From: Sphingobacterium chungjuense
Lineage (GTDB): Bacteria > Bacteroidota > Bacteroidia > Sphingobacteriales > Sphingobacteriaceae
Reading direction: 5' to 3'
Assembly (NCBI RefSeq): GCF_011316935.1
Contig: NZ_WLYS01000004.1
Span: 124,001-188,000 of the forward strand
DNA length: 64,000 bases
Part shown: piece by piece, positions 27,245 through 35,376 of the stretch
Layout: every line of letters begins with the position of its first letter
How positions within the stretch are numbered: position 1 is the first letter of the stretch
Program-made: the position numbers and the translations under genes
The notes under the pieces: model-generated
What the model was told of the DNA's origin: nothing
What the model saw: the letters and a program-made list of their open reading frames with translations, nothing else
Databases searched by the model: none

Positions 27245-29044
27245 ATGTCGCAAAAACATCGTTATGAAAGCGGTATCATTGGTAACTGCTCCTATATTGC
27301 CCATGTGGGCAAAGACACCAATGTCAATTGGCTATGTTGGCCATCTTTTGAAGATTCCTTTGTGTTTGGTTCATTACTCGACAGACAAAAAGGGGGAGAA
27401 TTTTCGATCCTCCCGACAGGCGATATTGTTGAAAGCAAACAGTATTATGTTGATAATACGAATGTGTTGTGCACAGAGGTAACTGGCGAAGATGGCTCGT
27501 ATCGAATTACGGATTTTGCGCCACGTTTCGAGCAGTACGAGCGATATTACAAGCCGCTCATGCTCATCCGCAAAGTCGAGCCTTTATCTGGCCATCCGCA
27601 AATTCGTGTAACTTGTGAACCGACTTATGACTACGGCAAGCAGACCTTTAAAAAGGATCGTGGCAGCAATCATGTACAATTCCATTCGGCGGACACACAC
27701 ATGCGCTTGGCCACTAACATGCCGATCAGTCATTTCTTTGAAAATGAGATGCCTTTTCTACTAAACCAGACGGTGTACCTCATTCTTACATATGGTAGTG
27801 CATTTGAAGCACCGATCGAACGGACAGCTGAAGAATTTCAAAAACGTACACAGCAATATTGGCAAAAGTGGATTAAAAAAGCATCGATCCCTACTTTTTA
27901 CCAAAAGGAAGTCATTCGCTCCGCGCTAGTTCTGAAGTTGCACCAATACGAAGATACGGGCGCGATTATCGCAGCAAGTACCACTAGTTTGCCGGAGCAT
28001 CCGGGATCAGGCCGCAATTGGGATTACCGCTACTGCTGGCTGCGTGACAGCTATTATGTGTTGACGGCACTTAGTCATATCGGGCAATTTGAAGAGATGG
28101 AAAAATACGCGTCTTACATTGCCAATATCACGCATATTGATCTAGATCGTTTGCAACCGCTTTATGGTATTTTTGGGAAACATAAGTTAACGGAAAGCAC
28201 GCTGGATTATTTAGAAGGTTACTTGGGCGAGCAACCGGTGCGAATTGGTAATCAGGCGCACGAGCATATTCAGAATGATGTGTATGGGCAAGCATTGATC
28301 GCTCTACTGCCTTTGCTGACCGACAGCCGCTACAATCACGAATTGAAAATTAACGTACGCGAATGGACTTCTTTTATCTTAAAGAAAATCGGTGCTACGA
28401 TCGATGAATTGGATGCAGGTATCTGGGAATTTCGGAATTTTGAACAACGCCATTGCTATTCGAATCTATTCCAATGGGCGGGTAGTACCGCTGCGCTGAA
28501 GATTGCGAGAATATACGGATTAGATGATATTGCCGAAGAAGCACGACGCCTCAAAAAGCGTGCTGCTGAACATATTGAAGGATGCTTTGATCCGCAAGAA
28601 GGCGTTTATACCAACGCAATCGACAGTAAAAATCTAGATGCCAGCACGTTGCAGCTCATCATGATGAATTATTTGGATCCAGCTAGTGAAAAAGCAGCCA
28701 AACATTTAGAGATTCTAGAAAAGGAGTTGAAAGCCGAGAATGGTTTGTTTTACCGCTACCTTCATAAAGACGATTTTGGCAAGCCAAAATCAACTTTCTT
28801 AGTATGTGCTTTTTGGTACGTAGAAGCACTTGCTTGTGTTGGTCGCGTGGACGAAGCGAAGGATATTTTCGAAAAATTGATGCAATACAGCAATCATTTG
28901 ATGTTATTTAGTGAGGATGTAAGTGAACATGATGGCAGCCAATGGGGTAATTTTCCTCAGGCCTACAGTCATGTAGGTTTGGTGAATGCCGCGTATCGCA
29001 TCGCTGTGAAACTGGATAAGCCGACATTCTTCGAAAAAGAGTAA
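27245..29044 (+). CDS. Glycoside hydrolase family 15 protein (glucoamylase/trehalase-like)
   Basis: The 599-aa protein has the GH15 layout: an N-terminal beta domain (IGNCSYIAHVGKDTNVNWLCWPSFEDS) and a C-terminal (alpha/alpha)6 barrel. The barrel includes GSGRNWDYRYCWLRDSYYVL (near residue 257), the block IGNQAHEHIQNDVYGQAL, and LDAGIWEFRNFEQRHCYSN with the likely catalytic Glu near 395. GH15 includes glucoamylases and a trehalase group. The position just after otsAB favours action on trehalose or a related alpha-glucoside, but that is inference. There is no signal peptide, so it acts in the cytoplasm. A 15-bp hairpin follows the stop. Confidence 0.9.
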   Translation: MSQKHRYESGIIGNCSYIAHVGKDTNVNWLCWPSFEDSFVFGSLLDRQKGGEFSILPTGDIVESKQYYVDNTNVLCTEVTGEDGSYRITDFAPRFEQYERYYKPLMLIRKVEPLSGHPQIRVTCEPTYDYGKQTFKKDRGSNHVQFHSADTHMRLATNMPISHFFENEMPFLLNQTVYLILTYGSAFEAPIERTAEEFQKRTQQYWQKWIKKASIPTFYQKEVIRSALVLKLHQYEDTGAIIAASTTSLPEHPGSGRNWDYRYCWLRDSYYVLTALSHIGQFEEMEKYASYIANITHIDLDRLQPLYGIFGKHKLTESTLDYLEGYLGEQPVRIGNQAHEHIQNDVYGQALIALLPLLTDSRYNHELKINVREWTSFILKKIGATIDELDAGIWEFRNFEQRHCYSNLFQWAGSTAALKIARIYGLDDIAEEARRLKKRAAEHIEGCFDPQEGVYTNAIDSKNLDASTLQLIMMNYLDPASEKAAKHLEILEKELKAENGLFYRYLHKDDFGKPKSTFLVCAFWYVEALACVGRVDEAKDIFEKLMQYSNHLMLFSEDVSEHDGSQWGNFPQAYSHVGLVNAAYRIAVKLDKPTFFEKE

Positions 29045-29052
29045 CTGCATAA

Positions 29053-29091
29053 TAATGTATCGCCCTCTGGGTAAAGGAGGGCGATACATTA
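29053..29091 (+). terminator. Terminator hairpin after the trehalose operon
   Basis: TAATGTATCGCCCTC pairs with GAGGGCGATACATTA (15 bp, 9-nt loop). There is no T-run on the plus strand, so it may act as a 3'-end stabiliser or a weak terminator. Confidence 0.6.
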
Positions 29092-29132
29092 AAAAATTGA
29101 GTTTGATATTTTAAAATTCATATTTTTATTTC

Positions 29133-29140
29133 TACTTTTG
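29133..29140 (+). promoter_or_regulatory. -7 promoter element (TACTTTTG) of carA
   Basis: Exact TAnnTTTG, 11 nt before a 22-aa leader frame and about 175 nt before the carA ATG, leaving a long leader with a terminator in it. Confidence 0.55.
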
Positions 29141-29151
29141 TATCCCAGAAA

Positions 29152-29220
29152 ATGAAAGAAAATCTTTATCTATCTGATGCTTTTTTACCGATGATTTTCA
29201 TCGGTGATGTACGAAATTAA
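29152..29220 (+). CDS. Possible carA leader peptide (22 aa)
   Basis: The frame from ATG 29152 reads MKENLYLSDAFLPMIFIGDV then RN and stop. It starts just after the predicted transcription start and stops 5 nt before the intrinsic terminator at 29226-29245. A six-T run (29181-29186) and a hairpin (ACCGATGA / TCATCGGT, 29187-29205) lie inside it. A ribosome following RNA polymerase closely would reach the stop codon and cover the terminator arm. This arrangement resembles the UTP-sensitive pyrBI leader of enterobacteria. It is a prediction; the frame is short and its ribosome binding site is weak. Confidence 0.5.
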   Translation: MKENLYLSDAFLPMIFIGDVRN

Positions 29221-29225
29221 TTTGC

Positions 29226-29245
29226 AGCCCGTTTGGGCTTTTTTT
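29226..29245 (+). terminator. Intrinsic terminator in the carA leader
   Basis: AGCCC pairs with GGGCT across a gttt loop and is followed by seven T. It lies between the carA promoter and the carA start, so it is either an attenuator or the end of a short RNA starting near 29147. Confidence 0.8.
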
Positions 29246-29314
29246 ATGTATATAGGCTAAGATTCAGATCGGGATGATCTACAGAGTGTTTAACAATCGT
29301 TATTTTATACAACA

Positions 29315-30415
29315 ATGACCAACTACAGCAAATTACCCGCGGTATTAGTACTCGAAGATGGCACCGCTTTTCATGGAAAAGCAGCAGGAAAAATCGGAAC
29401 TACAACTGGCGAAATCTGTTTTAACACGGGTACTACTGGATACCAGGAGATTTTTACAGACCCATCTTACTATGCGCAAATCATGGTAACGACGAATGCA
29501 CATATTGGTAACTATGGAGTAGATGAGGATGATACTGAATCTAAAAAAATCCAGATTGCTGGCTTGGTGTGTAAAAACTATAATGTAAACTACAGCCGTA
29601 AAATGGCCGATGGCTCTATCCAAAACTACTTTGAAGAAGAGAATCTAGTTGGCATTTCGGATATCGACACACGCTCACTAGTACGTTACATTCGCGACAA
29701 AGGTGCGATGAACGCGATTATCTCTTCGGAGAACTTGGATGTTGATGCACTTGTAAAACAATTGAAAGATGTGCCATCGATGGCTGGTTTAGAGTTGTCA
29801 TCTCGCGTGACGACACAAGAGCCTTACTACTACGGTGATGAAGATGCTTCTACACGTATCGCGGTGTTGGATCTCGGTATTAAGAAAAATATATTGCGCA
29901 ACTTCGATGCGCGCCAAGTATACGCTAAGGTATTCCCTGCAAAAACATCTTTCCAAGAAATGGAAGCATGGGGCGCTGATGGTTATTTCATCTCGAATGG
30001 CCCTGGCGATCCGGCAGCAATGGATTACGCGATCAATACGGTAAAAGAAATTTTGGCAGAAGACAAGCCGATGTTTGGAATCTGCTTAGGTCACCAGATT
30101 TTGGCATTAGCGAATGATATTCGTACGGAGAAAATGCACAACGGACACCGCGGCATCAATCATCCGGTAAAAAACATTATCGCTGATAAGTGTGAGATTA
30201 CTTCTCAAAACCATGGTTTCGGTGTGATTCGTGAAGATATCGAAAAATCTGATGCGGTAGAAGTAACGCATATCAACTTGAATGACAATTCAATCGAAGG
30301 TATTCGCGTAAAAGGCAAAAAAGCATTCTCGGTACAATATCACCCAGAATCTTCTCCTGGCCCACACGATTCTCGTTATCTATTTGATGACTTTATCGCG
30401 ATGGTAAAGGGATAA
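29315..30415 (+). CDS. carA: Carbamoyl-phosphate synthase small subunit
   Basis: The 366-aa protein has an N-terminal CPSase domain (AVLVLEDGTAFHGKAAGKIG, EICFNTGTTGYQEIFTDPSY). A C-terminal class I glutaminase domain follows: GYFISNGPGDPAAMDYAI, MFGICLGHQILALA (nucleophile Cys about 256) and SVQYHPESSPGPHDSRYLF with the catalytic His/Glu. It feeds ammonia to CarB for arginine and pyrimidine synthesis. carB is not adjacent: a convergent susCD operon follows. Expression is probably controlled by the leader at 29147-29314. A decayed copy of its last 12 codons occurs at 35281-35316. Confidence 0.97.
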   Translation: MTNYSKLPAVLVLEDGTAFHGKAAGKIGTTTGEICFNTGTTGYQEIFTDPSYYAQIMVTTNAHIGNYGVDEDDTESKKIQIAGLVCKNYNVNYSRKMADGSIQNYFEEENLVGISDIDTRSLVRYIRDKGAMNAIISSENLDVDALVKQLKDVPSMAGLELSSRVTTQEPYYYGDEDASTRIAVLDLGIKKNILRNFDARQVYAKVFPAKTSFQEMEAWGADGYFISNGPGDPAAMDYAINTVKEILAEDKPMFGICLGHQILALANDIRTEKMHNGHRGINHPVKNIIADKCEITSQNHGFGVIREDIEKSDAVEVTHINLNDNSIEGIRVKGKKAFSVQYHPESSPGPHDSRYLFDDFIAMVKG

Positions 30416-30439
30416 GTTATAGTAGAAATTGTATACAAC

Positions 30440-30470
30440 AAAAAGGCCGTTGATGATCAACGGCCTTTTT
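30440..30470. terminator. Bidirectional terminator between carA and susD1
   Basis: AAAAAGGCCGTTGA pairs with TCAACGGCCTTTTT (14 bp, 3-nt loop), with T-runs on both strands. The related hairpin after susD2 is at 35342-35373. Confidence 0.92.
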
Positions 30471-30476
30471 CGCTTC

Positions 30477-31934
30477 TTATATATCGTTGTTTGTCAAAGA
30501 TTCTGTGGTTGGAATCGGAAAGACATATCTACTATCTGTGATGGGTATTGCAATACCTGCACCGACCGAATTAATGGGATCATTACGGCGTTGTAGATCA
30601 GGAATTCTAAATCCTTCTCCTAACAACTCGATCCGTCTTTCGAGCAAAATCGCTTGCACTACATTGGCAGGGTTATTTAAACCAGTAAATGTATACGTCG
30701 CATCAGAACGTGAGCGTACAGCCTGTAATAAGGCAATGGATCTGGCAAGATTGCCTGCTTCGGCTTCAGCCTCCGCCACGTTTAGCAAAACTTCCGCATA
30801 GCGAATTACTGGCACCCAATCAATAAATGGCGAGACGCCACTCCATTTGGTTAGCAGATGTAAAATTGGTGTATTAACCGTCGTTAATCCTGTTCTACGT
30901 GCGTCCGTAGCTGGCCAAGCTACTGTATTTGCATAAATTCCCGGCGCACTTTGATTCAAGAAATATTCTATATTTCCTTGATTATAGTAGTAACCTAACT
31001 GATTTTGCAAACCTGGCGCATTGGTATCTGCCATCGGAAAGGATAGAACGCTTTCCAGCGTATTATACGTTCTGAAAACATTGACCACATTTCCTTGCAA
31101 GGTATGTGCTACGTTATTGGGCGAAGTAAAAGGTGCTTCAGCCGACACGATTTTATTACCTTCAGCAATTACATCTTCGTATCTGCCCATGTGGAGTAGT
31201 ACACGTGTTTTAAGCGCAACTGCGGTGTTTTTGTGTGCGCGAGTGGTATTTTCGTTTGCCGATCCATTATCTGTTGCCAATCCTGCTTCTGCCTCTTCAA
31301 GATCCGATAAAATCTGTGCATAAATCTCTGCTACGCTACTAGGCGCTAAATCATTGTTAGCCGAACTTGTTTCTGCCTGTAAACGAAGTGGAATACCCCT
31401 AGATGCACCATTATCTAATGTATATGGTCTCGCAAATAACTGGATCAGTCCATGGTAGCATAATGCCCGTAAAAACTTCGCCTCAGCGCGATACCTTGTT
31501 TCTACTTCTGCAGGAATAACATCAGGATTAGCACCCAAATCTTCCAAAAATTTATTGACCCGATTGATCGTCAGATAACCAAATCGCCAAAACCCGGCTA
31601 TATAGGTGTCATTAGGGGTATTTGTAAACATATAGGTCGTGAATCCAGTAACTGTATTCGCTGTACGATTCTCAAATTCCTCACCGCGTATATCACTGTA
31701 GATATAATAACGTCCACCAAATAATTGACCTGCCTTTGCAGAAGCATACAGTCCAACCACCTGCCGCGCTATACGCTCAGGATTCTCAAAAGCATTTTCC
31801 TCGGGCATATTTAATTCAGGTGGGTATCGAAGGAAGTCATCAGAACAGGAGGAAATAATACTGATAATTGGTATCAGCATAATCAACGCTATGGATGTCA
31901 AGGTACGTATTGAATTATGGATTATATTTTTCAT
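30477..31934 (-). CDS. SusD/RagB family nutrient-binding outer membrane lipoprotein (pair 1)
   Basis: The 485-aa lipoprotein signal ends IISSC (Cys30) and is followed by SDD, the Bacteroidota surface-export type. SusD blocks include AKFLRALCYHGLIQLFARPY (TPR region), SSVAEIYAQILSDLEEAE, VPVIRYAEVLLNVAEAEAEAG, ERRIELLGEGFRIPDLQRRNDP and a C-terminal VFPIPTTESLTNN. SusD proteins form the lid of the SusC transporter and bind the substrate outside the cell. ATG 31934 is used because the frame upstream runs into susC1. It lies 19 nt after susC1. It is a close duplicate of susD2; the substrate is unknown. Confidence 0.93.
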   Translation of the reverse strand: MKNIIHNSIRTLTSIALIMLIPIISIISSCSDDFLRYPPELNMPEENAFENPERIARQVVGLYASAKAGQLFGGRYYIYSDIRGEEFENRTANTVTGFTTYMFTNTPNDTYIAGFWRFGYLTINRVNKFLEDLGANPDVIPAEVETRYRAEAKFLRALCYHGLIQLFARPYTLDNGASRGIPLRLQAETSSANNDLAPSSVAEIYAQILSDLEEAEAGLATDNGSANENTTRAHKNTAVALKTRVLLHMGRYEDVIAEGNKIVSAEAPFTSPNNVAHTLQGNVVNVFRTYNTLESVLSFPMADTNAPGLQNQLGYYYNQGNIEYFLNQSAPGIYANTVAWPATDARRTGLTTVNTPILHLLTKWSGVSPFIDWVPVIRYAEVLLNVAEAEAEAGNLARSIALLQAVRSRSDATYTFTGLNNPANVVQAILLERRIELLGEGFRIPDLQRRNDPINSVGAGIAIPITDSRYVFPIPTTESLTNNDI

Positions 31935-31953
31935 TGAATTTGTTTCTAAAGTG

Positions 31954-34900
31954 TTAAAAACTAACATTTACACCTAAGCTAAATTGTCTTGCTTGTGGAA
32001 TAGAGTTTCTTTCGATACCTGATGCGATATTAGAGTTCCCATTGGAGGAAATCTCTGGATCTACACCGCTATAATTGGTTATGAGGAAAAGATTGTTGGC
32101 CTGCACATAAAACCGAACGGAGGAAATACCCGATCGACCGAAAGCGGTTTGAGGCAGGCGATATCCTAAAGTCGCTGTTTGCAAGCGTAAGAAATCAGCC
32201 TTTTCTACATTGGAATCAATTAAGAAAGCAGAGCCATTGGAGACGTTGTCGGTATATACCGCCCGAGGAATAGCCGTATTCGTATTTTCTGGTGTCCAAG
32301 CATTGAGTACTTCTATGGAGCTATTCCAGATTCGCTGATCTAATAAGCCTGCACGGGATCCGTTGTAGATATAATTACCTCCTGAAAAGGTGAAGTTAAG
32401 AGCCATATCCCAAGATTTGTATGCGAAATTATTGTTGAAACCGCCAAACCAAGTAGGAATGGTATTATCCAAAGGTTGGGTTGCAGATGTAACCTCGCTA
32501 GCCTCAACTCGCTCACCCGTACTCACCAATGTGTAGCTATCTAAACCCATTTGATGTCGATATTGCACTTCTCTTCCCTGGTTATCAATAAATATTCGTG
32601 CTCCATTGGCTGGATTGACACCATTTGTGCGAACGCCGTATATCTGAGAGGCTGAGTAACCAACCTGTGTGATATTCGATAATTCTAAGCCTGATGTAAA
32701 CCCTAATATTGGCGTATCATTACCAATCAATGCGGTTACTCGATTTTTTAACGTAGAAAAATTCAGATTAGTAGACCAGCTAAAATCTTGTGTGCGGACT
32801 GGTACGGCATTAATACCAAACTCTAAACCTCTATTATACATAGATCCTACATTTAATAAGATGATGTTATCTTCTGCTGGAATTATAGAGATCACAGGGA
32901 TTCCTTTAGAAGGTGCTTGGGGCACTCCTAAAATCATATTATCAATATTTTTACGATACCAATTGAACTCAAAATTTAGCCGATTATCAATCAATCCTAC
33001 ATCCAAACCAATGTTTGTTTGTTGACTAGTTTCCCATTTAAGTTCTTGATTACCTGCTTGTGCATACATAAGTGAAGTAGCATTGTCTCCGTAAACACCC
33101 AATGAGTAGAGATTATACGCTGTATAAAAACTATTTAAGTTTCCATTACCCGTCCGTCCCCAGCTACCGCGCAAACGAAGATTATTAATCACATCCGCTA
33201 TGCTGCTTGATTGAAAAAAATCTTCTTCAGAGATCGTCCAACCTAGCGATGCGCCACCAAAACTGCCCCATTGATTCCCGGGAGAAAGTGCAGAATTGCC
33301 ATCCCTCCGAAAATTACCGCTTACAAAATACTTGTTCTTGTAGTTGTAGTTCGCACTCGCAAAATAAGCCTCAAAAGCTATATCGTTGATAGAGTTTCCT
33401 CTAACATCCGCAGCTACATTCGTTATAAATGTACCTTGAAATTGGTTAAAAAAATCATCTGCTAAATTTTCCCTAACTGCACCCCAATTGGTAACCCGAG
33501 TTTTTTGCGCATCCGAACCAATCATTAAACTCAGGTTGTGTGTGTCGTCGATAGAAGTGCTATATTGTAAGGTATTAATCCAGTTCCAGTTATCTGAACG
33601 AGCTTGATGATTGTACGCTCGACCATTATATGACCAACCGTCACCATTTACGGGATTCCAAAATTGGATATTTTGAGTTTGACGGAGATCCCATGTATAG
33701 GATGTCCTGAAAGTTAAACCATCTAATAGCTTTAATTCTGCACCTAGATTGGCTAACAATCGATTGGTTTCAGATGAATTGCGATCCAAATCGATTAACG
33801 TCTGTGGATTGGAGAATGCCGAAGCCACTTGATTAGCTCCACGCCCTAGGGCATTTTGTTCTATATTATAACTACCATCAGCGTTATAAATCGGTACATT
33901 GGGCGCCTGTGCCACTGCTATCCGCCCAAGACCCGACGAATTAAATGCCGCGCCATCAACGGATCCACTATTCGGCGCATTGTTGATCGTATTATTATAA
34001 CTCACATTGCTAAATACTTTGAACCAATCTGTGACCTGATGATCAATATTAAATCGTCCAGATCGTCTTTTGAAATTATTAGCTCGTAGAAAGCCATCTT
34101 GATCGGATATACCTGCCGAGAAATAGTAGATTGTTTTGTCCGTACCGCCTGCGATAGAAATATTATGATTTTGTGATACTGCCGAACGATATACTAGATC
34201 CTGCCAATCTACATCGACCAAATTACCATTTTCATCAAAGCTTGGTTGAAAAGCATTTCGTGTGACAACCTGAGTAAGAGGATTATTACTATACAGATTA
34301 TCTATAGCATTATTTTTAAAGTCCATAAACTGCTGCGCATTGAGCACATTTGGCAAGCGCACCGCATTACTTACAGCAACCCAAGCATCATAATTTACAC
34401 GAGCCTTCCCCTGCTTACCCCGTTTCGTAGTGATGACCAGTACACCTGCTGCGGCTCGAGAACCATAGATTGATGCCGATGCGGCATCTTTTAAGATATC
34501 GATCGACTCAATATCGGCGGGATTAATATCTGCCAATGGGTTATTGGGCACCGAATTTTCCGAAACGTTAAGAGAAGAAATCGGAATACCATCTACCACA
34601 ATTAAAGGAAAGGAATTGAGGGACAAGGAACTCAATCCTCGTACTCGAATTACAGGAGGATTGTTTAACAACCCATTAGGTTGCACAATATTTACACCAG
34701 TCGCCTGTCCTACAAGTCCTTGCGCAAAACTCTGAACCGGTCGATCTGCGATCTCGGCACCACTTATTTTGGCAGATGCACCGGTAAATTCTCTCCTAGT
34801 CTGTGTGCCATATCCAGTTACAATGACTTCTTCCAAAGATCCTTCAGAATGTTCAAGAATCACATCTAGACGGTCTGAATTATCAGAAATTAATTTGATA

Positions 34901-35142
34901 ATAGTACTGTAGCCTACGTAGGAAAATCGTAAACTAGCACCTGCCGACACAGCAATGCTGTAATTTCCACGTTCGTCTGTTTGCGTGCCAGCCACCGAAC
35001 CAACAATCAATATCGATGCTCCCACAATAGGTGATCCATCGACAGAAGAGGTAACTGTCCCAGTTACTCGTCTACTTTGTGCATTTGCTATTCCACTAGA
35101 TAGCAAGAATAACACAACAAAGCTTTGTAGTATTTTTCTCAT
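31954..35142 (-). CDS. SusC/RagA family TonB-linked outer membrane transporter (pair 1)
   Basis: The 1062-aa protein has a signal peptide (MRKILQSFVVLFLLSSGIANAQ), a carboxypeptidase-D-like beta-sandwich (about 25-105) and the SusC box EEVIVTGYGTQTRREFTGA. A TonB plug follows (LIVVDGIPI, SIDILKDAASASIYGSRAAAG), then a 22-strand-type barrel ending in QFSLGVNVSF. It imports a substrate delivered by SusD, using TonB energy. There is no STN domain, so it is not expected to signal to an anti-sigma factor. Compared with susC2 it has a short insert near ISIIPAEDN. ATG 35142 is chosen because it opens the signal peptide. Confidence 0.94.
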   Translation of the reverse strand: MRKILQSFVVLFLLSSGIANAQSRRVTGTVTSSVDGSPIVGASILIVGSVAGTQTDERGNYSIAVSAGASLRFSYVGYSTIIKLISDNSDRLDVILEHSEGSLEEVIVTGYGTQTRREFTGASAKISGAEIADRPVQSFAQGLVGQATGVNIVQPNGLLNNPPVIRVRGLSSLSLNSFPLIVVDGIPISSLNVSENSVPNNPLADINPADIESIDILKDAASASIYGSRAAAGVLVITTKRGKQGKARVNYDAWVAVSNAVRLPNVLNAQQFMDFKNNAIDNLYSNNPLTQVVTRNAFQPSFDENGNLVDVDWQDLVYRSAVSQNHNISIAGGTDKTIYYFSAGISDQDGFLRANNFKRRSGRFNIDHQVTDWFKVFSNVSYNNTINNAPNSGSVDGAAFNSSGLGRIAVAQAPNVPIYNADGSYNIEQNALGRGANQVASAFSNPQTLIDLDRNSSETNRLLANLGAELKLLDGLTFRTSYTWDLRQTQNIQFWNPVNGDGWSYNGRAYNHQARSDNWNWINTLQYSTSIDDTHNLSLMIGSDAQKTRVTNWGAVRENLADDFFNQFQGTFITNVAADVRGNSINDIAFEAYFASANYNYKNKYFVSGNFRRDGNSALSPGNQWGSFGGASLGWTISEEDFFQSSSIADVINNLRLRGSWGRTGNGNLNSFYTAYNLYSLGVYGDNATSLMYAQAGNQELKWETSQQTNIGLDVGLIDNRLNFEFNWYRKNIDNMILGVPQAPSKGIPVISIIPAEDNIILLNVGSMYNRGLEFGINAVPVRTQDFSWSTNLNFSTLKNRVTALIGNDTPILGFTSGLELSNITQVGYSASQIYGVRTNGVNPANGARIFIDNQGREVQYRHQMGLDSYTLVSTGERVEASEVTSATQPLDNTIPTWFGGFNNNFAYKSWDMALNFTFSGGNYIYNGSRAGLLDQRIWNSSIEVLNAWTPENTNTAIPRAVYTDNVSNGSAFLIDSNVEKADFLRLQTATLGYRLPQTAFGRSGISSVRFYVQANNLFLITNYSGVDPEISSNGNSNIASGIERNSIPQARQFSLGVNVSF

Positions 35143-35167
35143 AAATGTTTGGCGAGTTAGTTGTCTC

Positions 35168-35187
35168 AAAAAACAATTATAAGAAAT
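35168..35187 (-). promoter_or_regulatory. Upstream motif shared by susC1 and susC6
   Basis: The 20-nt plus-strand sequence AAAAAACAATTATAAGAAAT is identical at 60697-60716. On the minus strand it holds TATAATTG, one base from TAnnTTTG, 25-45 nt before each susC ATG, so it may be a shared promoter. The surrounding gap to 35280 is AT-rich with nothing else recognisable. Confidence 0.45.
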
Positions 35188-35280
35188 TTTTATTATCTAG
35201 GATTAATTATTTTATTATAAAAGAAATAAAAAAACACTTTATGTTAACACGTAGTGCAATAAAGCGTTATCCAGACATAA

Positions 35281-35316
35281 CTATTTGGTAAATTTATCAC
35301 AGTGGTAAAGGGATAA
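35281..35316 (+). pseudogene. Decayed fragment of the carA 3' end
   Basis: Reads LFGKFITVVKG and stop, against LFDDFIAMVKG and stop in carA: 30 of 36 bases match, and the match continues into the untranslated tail (GGGATAA-TTATAG). It is the left edge of duplication unit 2 and has no start or promoter. Confidence 0.85.
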
Positions 35317-35341
35317 TTTATAGTTTTTTTGGCATTAATAG

Positions 35342-35373
35342 AAACGGCCGTCGATGATCAACGGCCGTTTTTT
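35342..35373. terminator. Terminator after susD2 (copy of the carA terminator)
   Basis: AAACGGCCGTCGA pairs with TCAACGGCCGTTT (13 positions, one mismatch) and is followed by a T-run on the plus strand. It shares the core CGATGATCAACGGCC / TGATGATCAACGGCC with 30440-30470. Confidence 0.75.
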
Positions 35374-35376
35374 GAT

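Larger units (their letters stand above)
30380..35142. repeat. Tandem duplication unit 1 (carA 3' end, terminator, susD1, susC1)
   Basis: Homologous to 35281-40015. It starts at codons LFDDFIAMVKG of carA, continues through the carA/susD terminator, and covers the susD and susC genes. The sequence upstream of susC is no longer similar between units. Confidence 0.85.
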
